A stretch of 64,000 bases of DNA from Bacteroidota bacterium (GTDB lineage: Bacteria; Bacteroidota; Bacteroidia; B-17B0; Aurantibacillaceae), in the NCBI GenBank assembly GCA_013298715.1, contig JAAFIQ010000009.1, forward strand, positions 62,001 to 126,000. Direction: 5' to 3'. This document shows positions 16,611-26,562 of the stretch, piece after piece (the stretch's first letter is position 1; each line of letters begins with the position of its first letter). The notes below the pieces were generated by a model, which did no database searches, had not been told where the DNA came from, and saw nothing but the letters and a program-made list of their open reading frames with translations. Both the position numbers and the translations under genes were made by a program.

Positions 16611-17252
16611 TTATTTTTTTGCTGCAATTGTTGCTGTGGGTGCTGCAGCGGTACTATCTTTTGCAACTTCTTTTGGTCCTTGCAATTTTTGTACATAGTA
16701 CACCAATTTCCAACGTTCTTCTTGTGTTAATTGACTAGCGTGTGAACCCATTGTTCCTTTACCGTAGGTAATAGAATGGAAAATTTTCCCTTCAGGTAAG
16801 TTTTTTAAAGTACCATTGTATGCAGGAGGCGGTCCAGGCAATTTACCACCTACTTTACCATCGCCAGCACCTGTAGCACCATGACAATGCACGCAAAATT
16901 TACCATATAAAACTTCACCTTCTTTTTCGTAATCTTCGCGGCTTCTTGCTGTTAAAGGATTTTTTAAATTTAATCCAGCAGCCTCATAACCTTCTGCATT
17001 GTTATCGTAAACATAAGGCATATAACCACGCGCCACAGTGCCTTTTACAGGTTTTTTAGCGTTGTATATTGTATCACCATCCACGCTATGAACACTATAA
17101 TATTCTAAAGATGGAGAGCGGTACATATCTGGCATAAACTCTACACCAGGACTGTTTGGATCTTTTTTACCACATGACGTAATTCCAGCAATTAGCAATC
17201 CTGCTATGGCGCTGCATACTGCAATTTTTATGGTTGTATAATTTTTTTTCAT
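16611..17252 (-). CDS. actE: Alternative Complex III subunit ActE, monohaem cytochrome c lipoprotein
   Basis: The 213 residues begin with a lipoprotein signal peptide ending in a GITSC lipobox (Cys27), so the protein should be lipid-anchored in the periplasm. One haem-binding motif, CVHCH in GKFCVHCHGATGAGDGKVGG, and a distal Met (GTMGSHASQLT) identify a class I cytochrome c. In ACIII this subunit passes electrons from the multihaem subunit ActA towards the oxidase. It is placed between actD and actF with short gaps of 18 and 29 bases. The Ala/Lys-rich tail after residue 190 looks disordered. Confidence 0.94.
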   Translation of the reverse strand: MKKNYTTIKIAVCSAIAGLLIAGITSCGKKDPNSPGVEFMPDMYRSPSLEYYSVHSVDGDTIYNAKKPVKGTVARGYMPYVYDNNAEGYEAAGLNLKNPLTARSREDYEKEGEVLYGKFCVHCHGATGAGDGKVGGKLPGPPPAYNGTLKNLPEGKIFHSITYGKGTMGSHASQLTQEERWKLVYYVQKLQGPKEVAKDSTAAAPTATIAAKK

Positions 17253-17270
17253 TTCGTATTTATCAAAAAA

Positions 17271-17852
17271 TTAATGCGCTTCTTCTAAAGTATATGCAGC
17301 AGGCACAACAAACGAACCTTTATGGTTAATTTCTTCTGCACCATTTGCTTTTAAAATCTCTTCAGCTTTAGTAGCTTGCTCTTGAGTCAATTCTAAATAC
17401 ACTAAAAATTTATCATCTGTAGTTCTTGGGTCTGGGTTTTTAGCTTTAGCACCTGGTACTAACCAGCAACGTAAGAAATAAGTTAAGGCCATACCGTGAG
17501 CTGCACAAAATACTGTACTCTCAAAAGTAATAGGAATGAAAGCAGGGATATTAAAGTAATATGCCCAATTTGGTTTACCACCAATATCATTTGGCCAATC
17601 ATGAACCATCATGTACCACATCATTAAAGTTGCTAGCGAAGTACCTGTAATTCCGTAAATAAATGCACAAATTGCAATTCGCGTACGAGGAACACCGATT
17701 ACGCCATCAATTCCATGAATTGGCATTGGTGAGTAAACTTCTTTAATTCTGATACCAGATGCACGTAATTTTTTGCAAGCCTCTAACAACGGAACTTCGT
17801 CGTTAAATACACCGTGTAAGATGTGTTTGGTTTTTGCTACTGCTGATCCCAT
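17271..17852 (-). CDS. actD: Alternative Complex III subunit ActD (DUF3341)
   Basis: ActD is a DUF3341 protein with two transmembrane helices that packs against ActF or ActC in the complex. The 193 residues show the cytoplasmic ferredoxin-like N-terminus (HILHGVFNDEVPLLEACKKLRASGIRIKEVYSPMPIHGID), then the helix pair (about 68-90 and 100-125). The PMPIHGID motif is strongly conserved in the family. Gene order, same strand and short spacing support the assignment. Confidence 0.94.
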   Translation of the reverse strand: MGSAVAKTKHILHGVFNDEVPLLEACKKLRASGIRIKEVYSPMPIHGIDGVIGVPRTRIAICAFIYGITGTSLATLMMWYMMVHDWPNDIGGKPNWAYYFNIPAFIPITFESTVFCAAHGMALTYFLRCWLVPGAKAKNPDPRTTDDKFLVYLELTQEQATKAEEILKANGAEEINHKGSFVVPAAYTLEEAH

Positions 17853-17906
17853 TATATTATTTTACAATTTATATTTCTAAATTTTATTTTCTTCTCAAAT
17901 TAAATA

Positions 17907-19295
17907 CTAGTGGTGTGCATGCTGTGCAGCATCTTTCTTTTGTTGTTCGCCACTTGATTTTAAAATCGTTTTTAATTCTGCTTGTGCAATTACTGGGAAG
18001 TAACGCGAGAACAACAAGAAGAATGTACCAAACATACCAATTGTTCCAACAAAAATTCCAATATCAATAAATGATGGCGTATACGTGTTCCAAGTAGATG
18101 GTAAATATGTACGACACAAAGTAGGTACGATGATTACAAAACGCTCGAACCACATACCAATATTTACAACAATTGATAAAATAAATGTTGCAAAGATAGA
18201 TGTACGGATTTTTTTGAACCAGAATAATTGTGGCGAAATTACGTTACATGTCATCATAGCCCAGTAACTCCAAGCTAAAGGACCAGTAGCGCGATTTAAG
18301 AATGCGTATTGCTCCCACTCTACACCACTGTACCAAGCGATAAATAACTCGGTTAAGTAAGCCACACCTACAATTGAACCAGTTACAATAATTACAATGT
18401 TCATGTACTCAATGTGTTTAATAGTTAAGTAATGTTCTAATTTGTAAATCTTACGAACTACTAACATTAAGGTTAATACCATTGCAAACCCTGAGAATAC
18501 CGCACCTGATACGAAATAAGGAGGGAAGATAGTTGTGTGCCAACCTGGTACTACAGATGTCGCAAAGTCGAAAGATACTATGGAGTGAACTGAGAATACT
18601 AACGGTGTTGACAAACCAGCTAATACTAAAGAAACTTCTTCAAAACGGCTCCAATGACGAGCGCTACCACCCCAACCAAAAGATAAGGTGCTATACATTT
18701 TCTTTTGCCAAGGTTTGATAACACGGTCGCGAATCATTCCAAAATCAGGAATTAAACCAATATACCAAAATACGATAGATACTGTAGCGTAAGTGGAAAC
18801 CGCAAACACGTCCCACAGTAATGGCGAGTTAAAGTTAGGCCACAAGCTACCAAATTGATTTGGCAAAGGGAATAACATATAATCTAACCAAGGACGACCT
18901 GTGTGTAATGTTACGAAAATAGCGGCACACAATACAGCAAAGATGGTCATAGCCTCAGCAGAACGGTTAATGGCCATGCGCCATTTTTGACGGAATAACA
19001 ATAACACAGCGGAAATTAATGTACCAGCATGACCAATACCAATCCACCATACGAAGTTGGTAATATCCCAAGCCCAATCTACACCATTATTACTTCCCCA
19101 GGCACCAATACCTACGCCAATTGTATAAGCAAGGCATCCTATCCCCCAAAGGAAACTTAATGCGCAAAGGATTAGCAATGTGTACCAGCCTTTTGCGGCT
19201 TTACCTTCAATAGGTGCAATAATATCGTCTGATATTTGGCGATAAGATTTATTGCCAAGTATTAACGGTAACCTTATTTCTGATTCTGCGTGCAT
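17907..19295 (-). CDS. actC: Alternative Complex III subunit ActC (NrfD-like quinol oxidation subunit)
   Basis: A 462-residue, roughly ten-helix NrfD/PsrC-family protein. Family features seen are the N-terminal YRQISDDIIAPIEGKAAKGWYTLL, conserved HAGTLISAVLLLFRQKWR and PHE-like charged loops in the helices that form the menaquinol site near ActB's cubane clusters. It directly follows actB (39-base gap). The C-terminal His pair (AQHAHH) is a small local oddity. Confidence 0.95.
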   Translation of the reverse strand: MHAESEIRLPLILGNKSYRQISDDIIAPIEGKAAKGWYTLLILCALSFLWGIGCLAYTIGVGIGAWGSNNGVDWAWDITNFVWWIGIGHAGTLISAVLLLFRQKWRMAINRSAEAMTIFAVLCAAIFVTLHTGRPWLDYMLFPLPNQFGSLWPNFNSPLLWDVFAVSTYATVSIVFWYIGLIPDFGMIRDRVIKPWQKKMYSTLSFGWGGSARHWSRFEEVSLVLAGLSTPLVFSVHSIVSFDFATSVVPGWHTTIFPPYFVSGAVFSGFAMVLTLMLVVRKIYKLEHYLTIKHIEYMNIVIIVTGSIVGVAYLTELFIAWYSGVEWEQYAFLNRATGPLAWSYWAMMTCNVISPQLFWFKKIRTSIFATFILSIVVNIGMWFERFVIIVPTLCRTYLPSTWNTYTPSFIDIGIFVGTIGMFGTFFLLFSRYFPVIAQAELKTILKSSGEQQKKDAAQHAHH

Positions 19296-19334
19296 AGTAT
19301 CTTTTAAAAATTTATTATCTAATTAATTTATAAA

Positions 19335-22300
19335 TTATGAATGTTTTTCTTCTTTATGTTCTTCGTGCTTTGGAGCCGCAGTATGCGATTCTTCCAATAA
19401 AACCTTCTCTTCTTGATTACGCACTTTTACCATGTAAGAAACTGTAGGTTTTACACCAACTTCTTCTAACAATAAGTAGTTACGCTCATCTTTTCTCCAT
19501 TTTACAATTTCAGAATTCTCATCGTTCAAATCTCCAAACATAATCGCATTTGTAGGACAAGCTTGTTGACAAGCAGTTTTAATTGAACCATCTTCTAAAG
19601 GCATACCTTTTTTCTTGGCAACTAACTTACCAGCTTGTAAACGTTGTTGACACATTGAACATTTTTCCATTACACCACGGCTACGAACTACAACATCTGG
19701 GTTTAACACCATGCGTCCTAATTCTTGTTGTGCAGGATTAACATCCTTAAACCATTCGTTAGTATTGTAATTAAACCAGTTGAAACGACGTACTTTAAAT
19801 GGACAGTTGTTAGCGCAATAACGTGTACCTATACAACGGTTATATGTCATCATGTTTAAACCTTCGGTGCTATGACTAGTAGCTAATACTGGGCAAACTG
19901 TTTCGCAAGGTGCGTGGTTACAGTGTTGGCACATCATAGGTTGGAAAGTTACCTTAGGATTAGAAGAAGGGTTTTCCATTTCAATGTACATTTCTTTTGT
20001 TCCTAAGTGCTCTTCTGCCGCTTTAGCTTTGTTCATATCCGAACTGTAGTAACGGTCGATACGCAACCAGAACATATCACGTGTTTTACGAACTTCATTT
20101 TTACCAACAACATGCACGTTGTTTTCTGAAGTACAAGCCACAACGCAAGCAGAACAACCAATACAAGTACTCATATCAATTGTCATACCCCACTTATGAT
20201 TCAGTCGTGGATGCGCATCCCATAAATCAATTTCATCTACATGCTTTTTACCTCCACCATGTACTGGTAGCATAGCAGGTGGATTCCAAGTATCTTTTTC
20301 TAAAGAAGTGTATTCAGGTAAAGAAACTTCACGCAATAAATATTCTTCACGACCCATAATGGTGTGTTGAATTTGCGTAGCAGCAAAATCGTGCGACCCT
20401 TCGGCTTTAGTAATGGTAACGTTTCCAATAACTGTTTGGATAGTATCGTTAACCATATTTAATAATGGATAAGCATTTACACCTACACCATTAGCAACTT
20501 TTAAAGTTTCTGCTTTACGGCCATAACCTAAGGCTAAACCAATTGTGCCTTGCGCTTGCCCTGGTTGTGGAAACACAGGAGCTGTAATTTTAATACCATT
20601 AACTGTTACATCAACCATTGAACCAACAATATCTTGACGTAACATTTCATTTAAGCCCATTGTTTTTACATCATCTGGGCTCATAGTAATGTAATTATCC
20701 CAAGTAACTTTAGAGATAGGATCTGGTAATTCCATTAACCAAGGGTTATTAGAATGATTACCGTTACCTAAACCAATTTTTTCGTAAACTACTAAATCAA
20801 AAGCGCCACCTTTAACAGCAGTAGCCATGGTTGCAGCTTTATTATAATCAGGTGTAGGAAGTGTTTCTGCTGTTGCTACAACTTTTTCTGTTTCTTTATT
20901 TTCAACACCTACAACAGAATCGCCAACCACATTATTTATTAAGTTAGCTATGCCTGCTAATAAAGGTTTTCCTGTAGAGTCTTTCGCCATTGGCTCAGCA
21001 ATCGTAGTTACATCTTTGTGAACATACGTTTTTACAACGCCATCATGTAAAGCACTTGCCCAAAATGTTCCAAAATCACCAAATTTACCTTGATTAGGGA
21101 AAATTCGGTTATTCCAAACACCTTGTATATAACTTAAATAATCTGTTTTTACTCCGCTCCATTTCAACATTGAATCTTGAAATTGGCGTGTACCTTCATG
21201 GCGAGGTGCAGCAAAGATTGGGTTAATTGCTGGTTGTTGTAATGAATAGTGACCGTTTTTAGGATTAGCATCATTCCATGATTCTAGCCAGTGGTGATCA
21301 GGGCATACGATATCTGCTAATTGCGCAGTTTCATCTAGTACGCTTGCAAAAGAAATTTTTGTAGCTACTGACTTGTAAGCTTTTTCAAAATTTAAACTCG
21401 CAGGCGCTGTATAAACTGGGTTACAATTAACCGTTATTAACACATTTACTTTACCAGCAGCCATATCAGCTACTAATTCAGCAAATTCTTTATCATTACC
21501 TTGTTTGGTATTAAAATGATTTTGAACATCAACGGTTTTACCGTAATTATCCAACATTTTATTGATCCCGTTTACAAGTGTTTGAATTCCCTCATCATTA
21601 ATACCAGAAACTACAATTGAATTTCCTTTATGTTTTACTAATTCATCAGCCGCTTTTTTAACAGCTTTTGAAGCAACTGCACTAGAAATTTTCCCTTCAG
21701 CACCTGCTTTGGCACCACCAGTAGCAATTGCTACCTCGTTAAATAAAGCAACAACAACTGAACCTAATTCTGAAGCTTTAACCATTAAACGCTCATCGGC
21801 ATTTGCACCAGTTAAAGAAAGATTTGATTCGAAATGGTAATGTTTACTCATTTCAGGTTTATCTTTAGTAACCTTGCGGCCTGTAGCATATTGTTTTGCG
21901 AACTCAGCTGGATTTAACCAGTTACCTAAAAAATCACAAGCAATACCAACTATGGTTTTTGCTTTGCTAAAATCGTAAGAAGAAACAACTGCTTTGCCCC
22001 AAACGTTTTTGTTTGCAAGGGTTAAAGCATTATAAGAAATTGCATCATAAGTAACAACCTTGGTAGAAGGGTGTTTTGAAGTAAACTCAGCTATTACAGC
22101 TTTAGTTGATGGAGAAATAATTGTAGAAGTTAAAATACGAATGTTTGCTCCATTTAGAGCAGCGGCAACTTTTTCATCAGCAGTTTTCCAAGTAGCGTCA
22201 GCGCCTTTAACTAATGGGCCACGCAAACGTGCGCCATCATACAACCCTAAAACAGAAGCTTGAACACGTGCAGTAGTACCACCATGAGTAACTTTTGATA

Positions 22301-22670
22301 AATCATTACCTTCAATTTTAATAGGACGTCCTTCACGGGTTTTAACTAGTATTGAAGAATAATCGTGACCATCATAAAATGTAGAAGCGTAAAAATTAGC
22401 AACACCTGGTGTAACTTCTTCTGGCTTAACAACGTAAGGAATAGATTTATTTACAGGTGTTTCGCAAGCAGCCAAAGCAACAGCTGCTGTGCTAAAACCC
22501 ATAACTTTTAAGAAGTCGCGGCGCGAAGTACCTGAAGTTTCAGCTTCTTCATTGCTTAAAAACTCATCCATTGGAAGTGGTTGAGCAAACTCGTTTTTTG
22601 CTTGCTCTTGGAACTCCTGACTGTTGTGCAATTCAGGTAATCCTTTCCAGTATTTTTTTGACATAGACAT
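19335..22670 (-). CDS. actB: Alternative Complex III subunit ActB, molybdopterin-like iron-sulfur protein
   Basis: A 1111-residue fusion of a molybdopterin oxidoreductase-like domain with a C-terminal ferredoxin domain. A Tat-type motif (SRRDFLKVMGFSTAAVALAAC, about residues 49-69) directs export, about 48 residues in as usual for this subunit. The C-terminal third holds four Cys clusters (CIGCSACVVACTSEN; CQHCNHAPCETVCP; CIGTRYCANNCPF; CSMCQQRL and CQQACP) for three 4Fe-4S and one 3Fe-4S centre. In characterised ACIII the large domain lacks the molybdenum cofactor; that is family knowledge, not visible here. It takes electrons from menaquinol at ActC and passes them to ActA. Confidence 0.96.
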   Translation of the reverse strand: MSMSKKYWKGLPELHNSQEFQEQAKNEFAQPLPMDEFLSNEEAETSGTSRRDFLKVMGFSTAAVALAACETPVNKSIPYVVKPEEVTPGVANFYASTFYDGHDYSSILVKTREGRPIKIEGNDLSKVTHGGTTARVQASVLGLYDGARLRGPLVKGADATWKTADEKVAAALNGANIRILTSTIISPSTKAVIAEFTSKHPSTKVVTYDAISYNALTLANKNVWGKAVVSSYDFSKAKTIVGIACDFLGNWLNPAEFAKQYATGRKVTKDKPEMSKHYHFESNLSLTGANADERLMVKASELGSVVVALFNEVAIATGGAKAGAEGKISSAVASKAVKKAADELVKHKGNSIVVSGINDEGIQTLVNGINKMLDNYGKTVDVQNHFNTKQGNDKEFAELVADMAAGKVNVLITVNCNPVYTAPASLNFEKAYKSVATKISFASVLDETAQLADIVCPDHHWLESWNDANPKNGHYSLQQPAINPIFAAPRHEGTRQFQDSMLKWSGVKTDYLSYIQGVWNNRIFPNQGKFGDFGTFWASALHDGVVKTYVHKDVTTIAEPMAKDSTGKPLLAGIANLINNVVGDSVVGVENKETEKVVATAETLPTPDYNKAATMATAVKGGAFDLVVYEKIGLGNGNHSNNPWLMELPDPISKVTWDNYITMSPDDVKTMGLNEMLRQDIVGSMVDVTVNGIKITAPVFPQPGQAQGTIGLALGYGRKAETLKVANGVGVNAYPLLNMVNDTIQTVIGNVTITKAEGSHDFAATQIQHTIMGREEYLLREVSLPEYTSLEKDTWNPPAMLPVHGGGKKHVDEIDLWDAHPRLNHKWGMTIDMSTCIGCSACVVACTSENNVHVVGKNEVRKTRDMFWLRIDRYYSSDMNKAKAAEEHLGTKEMYIEMENPSSNPKVTFQPMMCQHCNHAPCETVCPVLATSHSTEGLNMMTYNRCIGTRYCANNCPFKVRRFNWFNYNTNEWFKDVNPAQQELGRMVLNPDVVVRSRGVMEKCSMCQQRLQAGKLVAKKKGMPLEDGSIKTACQQACPTNAIMFGDLNDENSEIVKWRKDERNYLLLEEVGVKPTVSYMVKVRNQEEKVLLEESHTAAPKHEEHKEEKHS

Positions 22671-22710
22671 TGTTTTAATTTCGTATTTCTAAAATCTAAC
22701 TTCTAAATTT

Positions 22711-24006
22711 TTAGTAGTGACATTTACCACATTCTAATCCACCAATCTTCTCTACTGTAAATTTAACATCGTATTGACCTTTGTATTTATCTTTTAAAGC
22801 TTTGTGAATTCTATCGTAATAAGCATTTCCTGCCATTGCAACTTCCGTTTTACGGTGGCACTCAATACACCATTTCATTGTTAGTGGAGATTTTTGTTCT
22901 GCAACCGTCATTTCTTTTACATTTCCATGGCAAGTTGTACACTCAATTTTACCAACCACCACGTGTTGTGAATGATTAAAATATACGTGATCTGGCAAAT
23001 TGTGAACCTTAATCCATTGAATTGGATTTTCTTTTTTGCTAGGGTCGTAAATTCCTTTTTTAGGATCGAAACCATTTGCAGCATAAATTTTAGCAATTTC
23101 TTTTTCGCCATATTGCGGGCCTTTTTGAATTCCTTTGTGGCAATTCATACAAATATTTACTGATGGAATACCAGCATGGCGCGATTTTTCAACAGAACTG
23201 TGGCAATATTGACAAGCAATTTCGTTATCGCCAGCATGTAATTTGTGAGAGAATTTAATTGGTTGCTCAGGCTTGTAACCTTTTTGTGTTTTCCAATCGT
23301 AATAAACACCAATATTGTAACAAGCATCCCAACACGATTTCATTCCGCCAAACACTAATAAAATTCCTAAAACACCCACTAATTTGCTATTTTTCGACAT
23401 CCATTGGCGCACCTCTTGACCAAAGGTCATATCTTTATTCTCAGGCTTACCTTCTGCACGATTAGCAGAGTTTTGTAAAGAGGTACGAACGCTGCGGAAA
23501 GCACCAATTAAAATTGCAAGAATTGTAATAACACCTAAAATAATATAAAGTGGTTGCATACTGCCATTAGTTACTTCAGCAACATCGCCACCTGGACCCG
23601 AGGTAGAAGAAGTTGATGTTGGAGGCAGAACTGGTGGCGCCTTTAAAAATCCTAAAATGGCGGTAACATCTTTCTCCGTTAATTGCCCTTCAAAAACGGT
23701 CATAGCAGCTTTACCGTATTTAGCATAAATGGCATTAGCATAAGGGTCGCCGCTTTTAATAACTTTTTCGTTGTTAATAATCCATTTGGTTAACCATGCA
23801 TCAGCAGGTTTAGGCACACGATCAAAAATACCTTTTAAGCCAGGACCAGTGCCCATAGCATCGGTGTGCGAAGAGTGACAAACGGCACAATTTTGTTTAA
23901 ATAATTTTTCTCCGTCTTGGGCATTAAGCGTGGAAGAGATTGTAAAAACCGCCAGAACAGTTGCCAACAGGGCTTTTACGGAAAATCGAGCGATATGGTT
24001 TTTCAT
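22711..24006 (-). CDS. actA: Alternative Complex III subunit ActA, multihaem cytochrome c
   Basis: First gene of the respiratory operon. A signal peptide is followed by a monohaem cytochrome domain (CAVCH near residue 40), a linker, a membrane helix (PLYIILGVITILAILIGAF), a second hydrophobic helix, and a C-terminal multihaem domain with CQYCH, CMNCH, CTTCH, CIECH and CGKCHY. That gives six CxxCH sites, one in the N-terminal domain and five in the pentahaem part. This fusion of a class I cytochrome to the ActA pentahaem domain is common in Bacteroidota. It is the periplasmic electron outlet of ACIII. Confidence 0.94.
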   Translation of the reverse strand: MKNHIARFSVKALLATVLAVFTISSTLNAQDGEKLFKQNCAVCHSSHTDAMGTGPGLKGIFDRVPKPADAWLTKWIINNEKVIKSGDPYANAIYAKYGKAAMTVFEGQLTEKDVTAILGFLKAPPVLPPTSTSSTSGPGGDVAEVTNGSMQPLYIILGVITILAILIGAFRSVRTSLQNSANRAEGKPENKDMTFGQEVRQWMSKNSKLVGVLGILLVFGGMKSCWDACYNIGVYYDWKTQKGYKPEQPIKFSHKLHAGDNEIACQYCHSSVEKSRHAGIPSVNICMNCHKGIQKGPQYGEKEIAKIYAANGFDPKKGIYDPSKKENPIQWIKVHNLPDHVYFNHSQHVVVGKIECTTCHGNVKEMTVAEQKSPLTMKWCIECHRKTEVAMAGNAYYDRIHKALKDKYKGQYDVKFTVEKIGGLECGKCHY

Positions 24007-24072
24007 ATATTATTTCGAAAAAAACGTCTTTTTAATGTGGTTTTATGACAAAAATATGACATAAAACGGAGG

Positions 24073-24107
24073 CAAAATTAGCAGAATAAGGACAACTGAC
24101 ACTCAAA
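24073..24107 (-). promoter_or_regulatory. probable act-cox operon promoter
   Basis: On the minus strand TAATTTTG (24080-24073) matches the -7 consensus and a TTTG lies 23 bases upstream (24107-24104), a little farther than ideal. The leader before the actA ATG would be about 60 bases. The rest of the 298-base gap between actA and the next plus-strand gene is plain AT-rich DNA with no further feature that I can support. Confidence 0.5.
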
Positions 24108-24304
24108 AACTCAATTTTTTTTAGTTGAAACTTTAATTTATAATGATTCTAAATAATAAATTACATTTCTTAAAAAACTATCTATAAAAAATTGTGATTT
24201 GTCGATTTAATTTAGTAGAGAATTTAGAATTTTTTAATTTTCAGCGATGGTTTAATTAGATTCAAAAAATAGAATAAATTAGGGCATTATTTAGACAGCA
24301 AAAA

Positions 24305-25558
24305 ATGGCATATTTTAGAACATTTGTTTTAGTGTTAATTGTTAACTTTTCATTGGCGCAAAGCAACCCCGAAGATAAAAAATTAGATGAGGCTTATAAG
24401 CTGATAAAAAAAGAAAAGTACAAAGAGGCCGATAGCTATTTAGAAAAAGTATTAGTAGATGCTCCAAATTATGCACCTGGCTGGGTTCTTTTGTCAAAAC
24501 TTCGCTATAAGGAATACGAAGATGCGAAAAAAAGCGATAATCTATTTGGAAACATTGCTGTTAGTGTAAAAGATAAAGATGGGAAAGAAAAAAAAGATGG
24601 CGACTCGTTATCAACTGCGCTTTTATCGTTGTTGCAAAACATAAGTCCATCTAAAACTGCTTTAGATAAATATTATTACACGTTGAGAAGAGCTACTTTA
24701 ACTTGCAATGAGTGCGATAGGGCCTGTGCCATTTTAAGAGCAACATTCATTGATGTTGACGTTGATACCATGATTGGAAAAAAAGCCTTGCGCTATTTTA
24801 ATGAAGCCGAACAAGAGTTTGGAAAAAAAAATTACGAAGCATCGGCAAAAAATTATAAACGTGCGTTAGAAGAACAGCCTAATTTTTACAAGGCGGCTTT
24901 GTACCTTGGCGACAGTTATTACTTTACCGAAAATTACGAATTAGCTGCTTTGGCGTTTAAAGATGCGTCTAACAAATATCCGTTTTTATTGGAGCCTCGT
25001 AAGTATTTAGTTGATGCATTTTATAAACAGAAACTTTATGAAAAATGTACAGATGAGTGTATGGAGGCGATGAAAGTTTATCCAGATTATATGATTGCTA
25101 GCAGGCTTGAAGATGGGTTGTATTATCAAAATAAAAAATTGAATGTGAAGTGGATGCCACGCGGGACATTTCCTAATAAAATAAATGATACCAGTAGTAA
25201 AAACTTAAACAAATATTTACCAAAAGAACCGTTTATAGAAAACAAATGCTGGGAATATTATATAAATGCTGCCAAAAAGGTAACTAAGTATTGCAATAAA
25301 AAAGGGATTATTACTGAATTAAACGATATTACCAAGCAACGGTATTTGGAACTTTATAGTTGGGAAGAAATGCTAAAAAACAGCAACGATGAATCGCTAA
25401 AGGAAGCAAAACGAATGAAAGAAGAAGGTTTTTTAGATTGCTATGTTATGGTAACCTGCTTCCATCACGATATATATGACCAATACAAAGATTTTGTATT
25501 CCGGAATAAGGAACGCATAGCCTTGTATTTTAAAAAATATATTGTTACTAAAATCTAA
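24305..25558 (+). CDS. exported TPR-repeat protein
   Basis: The 417 residues open with a signal peptide ending LAQS. The next 235 residues are built from tetratricopeptide repeats, for example KLDEAYKLIKKEKYKEADSYLEKVLVDAPNYAPGWVLLS and ALRYFNEAEQEFGKKNYEASAKNYKRALEEQPNFYKAALYLGDSYYFTENYELAALAF. The C-terminal 150 residues are charged and Cys-containing, with no recognised fold. TPR modules mediate protein-protein contacts; the location should be periplasmic or outer-membrane facing. It stands alone, 70 bases before the promoter of the ECF sigma gene. Confidence 0.8.
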   Translation: MAYFRTFVLVLIVNFSLAQSNPEDKKLDEAYKLIKKEKYKEADSYLEKVLVDAPNYAPGWVLLSKLRYKEYEDAKKSDNLFGNIAVSVKDKDGKEKKDGDSLSTALLSLLQNISPSKTALDKYYYTLRRATLTCNECDRACAILRATFIDVDVDTMIGKKALRYFNEAEQEFGKKNYEASAKNYKRALEEQPNFYKAALYLGDSYYFTENYELAALAFKDASNKYPFLLEPRKYLVDAFYKQKLYEKCTDECMEAMKVYPDYMIASRLEDGLYYQNKKLNVKWMPRGTFPNKINDTSSKNLNKYLPKEPFIENKCWEYYINAAKKVTKYCNKKGIITELNDITKQRYLELYSWEEMLKNSNDESLKEAKRMKEEGFLDCYVMVTCFHHDIYDQYKDFVFRNKERIALYFKKYIVTKI

Positions 25559-25623
25559 TACAATTTTTTTGGATTGAACGTTTAGCGAAGTTGCGTGTAT
25601 TAATAATAAATCCACTAACTAAA

Positions 25624-25631
25624 TAACTTTG
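25624..25631 (+). promoter_or_regulatory. ECF sigma operon -7 box
   Basis: TAACTTTG matches the -7 consensus. It overlaps the most upstream in-frame TTG (25629), which argues that translation begins further downstream. No good TTTG was found at the right distance. Confidence 0.45.
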
Positions 25632-26200
25632 CAAATTACTGCGCTTGCTATCTATACCGATGAAGAATTAATGAATTTAATTTGCAAAGGCAATACAATT
25701 GCTTATGAGGAATTGTATTATAGATACGGCAAACAATTATTAGGCTACTTTTTAAAATGTTGAATCACGATAAAGAAAAAGCGGAAGATGCCTTACAGAA
25801 CTTATTTCTTAAACTTGCGGAAAAACCAGAACAATTTGATACGACAAAAAAATTTAAAACGTGGATATATACAGTGGCAACAAATGTGTGCAAAAATTAT
25901 TACAGGCACCAAACTGTAATAAATAAAGCACATGCAGAGCTTAGTTATTTAAGCGACATAAATGAAAAAACTGCATTAAACATAATTGATATAGATAAAA
26001 ATCAATTTAAATCAGAATTAGAAAAGGTGTTGCACGAACTACCATTTGATAAAAGAGAAACATTTGTGTTACGATATATTAATGAAAAAACAATTAGCGA
26101 AATTGCCAAAATACAAAACTGCGCCGAAGGAACAATAAAATCGCGTATACACTACACACTAAAAATTTTACAAGAACAATTAAAAGAATATAAGTCATGA
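25629..26200 (+). CDS. ECF sigma factor split by a -1 frame change
   Basis: The second frame (ATG 25757 to 26200, 147 residues) has sigma-70 regions 2 and 4: AEDALQNLFLKLAEKPEQFDTTKKFKTWIYTVATNVCKNYYR and ELPFDKRETFVLRYINEKTISEIAKIQNCAEGTIKSRIHYTLK. The missing start of region 2 is encoded just upstream in the frame from 25629 (TDEELMNLICKGNTIAYEELYYRYGKQLLGYFLK), which stops with TGA at 25761. The frames join by a -1 step exactly at T TTA AAA (25751-25757), a canonical slippery heptamer, restoring GYFLK-MLNHDKEKAED. Options are programmed -1 frameshifting, stop-restart coupling at ATGTTGA, a real inactivating mutation, or a one-base error in the A run. The likely start is ATG 25671 or a nearby non-ATG codon. 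Confidence 0.75.
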
Positions 26201-26556
26201 AAAATAATGTAGAAAATTTAATTTCACAAAACTTTGAAACAGAAATTCAAAATTTGAAATTGCCGGCTTTTTCTAATTTAACTAAAGGTATCCACCTAAT
26301 TGAAAAACGAAAACCTGACTATAAAACAGAATCTGATACTGATTTTTATTATTTTATTGCCAAGTTTTTGAATTTAAAAATTAAAATGTACCAGGTACTA
26401 ATTGTGTTTGCAATAGTGTTAAGCACCTATTTGTATTATAGCGATTCTAAAATAAGAATAGCCAACGGCGAAACAAAAGTAGCACCAATTGAAATTACCA
26501 TCCCCGCAAACAGCTATACTGTGATGGCTTGCGTTAAAGAAACAAAAACAATATAA
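26197..26556 (+). CDS. single-pass membrane protein, candidate anti-sigma factor
   Basis: The ATG overlaps the sigma factor stop codon by four bases (ATGA), which implies translational coupling. The 119 residues have a cytoplasmic N-terminus of about 65 residues, one membrane helix (KMYQVLIVFAIVLSTYLYY, about 67-86) and a short outer tail. There is no zinc-finger anti-sigma motif (HxxxCxxC), so the anti-sigma role rests on position and topology only. Confidence 0.6.
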   Translation: MKNNVENLISQNFETEIQNLKLPAFSNLTKGIHLIEKRKPDYKTESDTDFYYFIAKFLNLKIKMYQVLIVFAIVLSTYLYYSDSKIRIANGETKVAPIEITIPANSYTVMACVKETKTI

Positions 26557-26562
26557 AAAATT

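Noticed and set aside
19335-22670. Nitrate or DMSO reductase catalytic subunit
   Set aside because: The gene order actA-F, fusion of ferredoxin clusters and the neighbouring oxidase show it is ActB of Alternative Complex III.
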